Source: Straminergon stramineum
Taxonomy: Eukaryota; Streptophyta; Bryopsida; Hypnales; Calliergonaceae
Assembly (NCBI GenBank): GCA_963920665.1
Contig: OY987272.1
Location: forward strand, 8,313,001 to 8,377,000
Length of the DNA: 64,000 bases
Reading direction: 5' to 3'
Shown: positions 62,260-64,000 of the stretch, one piece after another
Layout of the letters: each line of letters starts with the position of its first letter
Position numbering within the stretch: position 1 is the stretch's first letter
Translations under genes and position numbers: made by a program
Notes under the pieces: model-generated
Databases searched by the model: none
What the model was told of the DNA's origin: nothing
Seen by the model: the letters and a program-made list of their open reading frames with translations, nothing else

Positions 62260-64000
62260 GCTTGAGGGTTTGAGGCCCGTGCGTCGCGGGAGCTTCAAGG
62301 AATTGCGACGCGACGGGATCCATCACGACCATGGCGGATCGCACTCCAGCGGGACGACGACAACGACGCTGCTGCCACGCGAATGCCGCGGTGGACATCC
62401 CTCAGAATGGCTGATGGTGGCGTTGTGAAGCCAATTGCTCTGTCGCTCTCACTCTGGTTCAGTTCAAGTCCAGGGAGCCCACAGCCACGGAGGCACGGGG
62501 CAGCGGCAGCAGCAGCAGCAACAGGGGTATCGGCCGTGGAATGATGCTATGCCGCGTGCACTGCGCTCTCCGAGTGCCTGTTTACGTGCCCTGCTCCCCT
62601 CGAGCATCCCTCTCCCTGGACATCTGCTGCACCGCGGTGTTAGACTAGACTTGGCGTCTCATGTGCTGGTCAGGGTTGTCATGTGTGGCGTCCCACACGC
62701 CGTGGTAGGTTAGATCAGGGCGTGCTTGGGGATTCTTTCGTCCGTGGGCGCTGGAATGCGAAGCGTCCCGTGCGGATTGCGCGAATCGTCGGAATCCGTG
62801 TCGTGGTGGGAGCGAGGTGGCGCCATTTGGTTTGGGTTTTGATCCAGTTCGCCATTGAGGTGCTGGACGCATGGTCGCGACGGGAAGGCCGTAGGTCGGA
62901 ATCGAGGGCGTCGATTTGCGTGCTGCGCCCGAGGAGCGTGCGCCACTTTGGGTTTCGGGTGCGGGAGAGGGCGAAGGCGACGCACGTGATAGGGTTAGGA
63001 CAAGGCGAGGGCATTCTAGGGTATTCGAGATGGCGGACAGCGGTAGGGAGAACGAGTCGGACGTCGGTCCTGCGGATGTGAAGCCCGTTCGCGGTCTGAA
63101 CGCCGCGGAGGATGTGGTTTTGCAGTGGGATTCTGCGTCTTCGGAGCACGCGCGTCAGTCGATGATCTGGGACTGTCCGCAGGACGAGGCCGTGGCGTAT
63201 TTGGAGGCGGTGGACGAGATTCAGAGTGCGTTGGAATCTTTGTTGGTGAGTCAGAGCAACACTCGCGAGTTGAGCCGCGCGCAGAATTTGCGTCAGCTGT
63301 CGATGGCTCGTCTGGAGGAGGAGTTCCGTCACATGTTGTTGGCGTTCAGCGACACGGTGGATCCGGATTGGTTGATGGAGAACTGTTCTCGTGCGGGTTC
63401 CTTCAGCAGCCGTCGTTTGGATGACGTGGACGAGGCCGCGGACTCTCGGAGCTCGGGCGAGGAGGAGGTTGCGGAGGAGGAGATTCCTGTGGCTCGTCCC
63501 GTGGAGCTGAAGCCTCTCCTGGACCTGATTCCTCCCGGGATCGTGCCGGACCTGTCCGACATTGCGCAGCGCATGCTTCGTGCGGGTTACAAGCGCGAGT
63601 GCGTGCAGGTTTACGCGAGCATCCGCAAGAATGCGCTGGAGGAGACGCTGAAGCGTCTCGGCGTGGAGCGTCAGAGCATCGAGGAGGTGGGTAAGATGCG
63701 TTGGGAGGACCAGGAGGTGACGATCCGTAAATGGAACCAGAACATGAAATTGTCTGTGCGTGCTCTTTTTCCGAGCGAGCGTCGTCTTTGCGAGGACGTT
63801 TTCGCTTCGGGTTCGGTTTCTGTGGTGGATTCTTGCTTCGCGGAGCTTGCGAAGGGTCCGATGCTGCAGCTTCTGAGCTTCGGCGAGGCTGTGGCGATCA
63901 GCCGTCGTTCTCCGGAGAAGCTTTTCAAGATTTTGGACATGTACGAGACGTTGCGCGACCTTCTTCCTGAGCTGGAGGAGATTTTCAGCGGCGAGGCGAG
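62260..64000 (+). repeat. Right arm of EXO70 inverted duplication (cut by window end)
   Basis: Mirror of 52035-54755. The first ~240 bp carry many substitutions and indels; from about 62520 on there are only a few differences. Confidence 0.9.
63030..64000 (+). CDS. EXO70 exocyst subunit, copy 2, 3' end outside window
   Basis: Begins MADSGREN at the ATG 63030. 323 complete codons are present, identical in protein to copy 1 and, in every stretch I compared, in nucleotides. It covers the N-terminal region, acidic linker and first part of the Exo70 domain (to EEIFSGEA). It is transcribed away from copy 1, so the promoters face each other across the AT-rich spacer. The upstream region differs from copy 1 by a single-base indel and a few substitutions up to about 500 bp, then more strongly. 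Whether the C-terminal half is intact cannot be told. Confidence 0.9.
   Translation, partial: MADSGRENESDVGPADVKPVRGLNAAEDVVLQWDSASSEHARQSMIWDCPQDEAVAYLEAVDEIQSALESLLVSQSNTRELSRAQNLRQLSMARLEEEFRHMLLAFSDTVDPDWLMENCSRAGSFSSRRLDDVDEAADSRSSGEEEVAEEEIPVARPVELKPLLDLIPPGIVPDLSDIAQRMLRAGYKRECVQVYASIRKNALEETLKRLGVERQSIEEVGKMRWEDQEVTIRKWNQNMKLSVRALFPSERRLCEDVFASGSVSVVDSCFAELAKGPMLQLLSFGEAVAISRRSPEKLFKILDMYETLRDLLPELEEIFSGEA

Noticed and set aside
62084..62713. Two frames upstream of EXO70 copy 2
   Set aside because: They have no counterpart that keeps frame in the mirror arm, where indels shift it.

Overview
This is a piece of a land-plant nuclear genome. The evidence is GT-AG introns, AAACCCTA telo-box runs, a copine of the plant BONZAI type, a plastid-type aminopeptidase P, a neprosin (DUF239) protease and a plant EXO70. 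Islands of ordinary or GC-rich exons sit in long AT-rich, repeat-filled intergenic DNA. Several genes are single-exon, and small transposons lie inside introns. A bryophyte or other non-seed plant is my guess; I cannot name a species.

Layout. 1-14 kb holds no convincing gene. It is a transposon graveyard: a CACTA-type foldback MITE, two copies of a 1.2-kb CACTA-like element in opposite orientation, a captured gene fragment, nested inverted repeats and satellite-like units. 14-18 kb holds an intronless copine (+), with a possible upstream 5' UTR exon. 18-23 kb holds TTAA-flanked elements and then a five-unit ~228-bp tandem array that runs up to a small unknown gene (+, 145 aa, three exons). 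26.0-32.7 kb is aminopeptidase P (-). It is divergent from a neprosin-family glutamic protease (33.3-38.3 kb, +), with about 630 bp between the start codons. 39.7-42.9 kb is a DDX51/RH1-type RNA helicase (-), with telo-boxes upstream. 43.4-48.7 kb holds a chain of TTAA elements, a dead hAT transposase fragment and a SINE-like unit. 49.1-49.8 kb is a TEX261/SVP26 membrane protein (+). 52.0-54.0 kb is a complete intronless EXO70 (-). 54.8-62.3 kb is gene-free AT-rich DNA. From 62.3 kb to the window end lies a second EXO70 copy (+), the mirror image of the first and cut off by the window edge.

The genes do not form a pathway. Individually they serve membrane traffic (EXO70, TEX261-like, copine), peptide turnover (aminopeptidase P, neprosin) and ribosome biogenesis (helicase).

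The most interesting signals are: (1) many non-autonomous elements bounded by TTAA whose ends start CCCCTAAA or CCCTTAAACG, the signature of the piggyBac superfamily, several of them in introns; (2) the EXO70 inverted duplication, identical as far as I can compare over coding DNA but clearly diverged further upstream, as gene conversion would leave it; (3) a strong G+T excess and near absence of A-ending codons along the EXO70 transcription unit.
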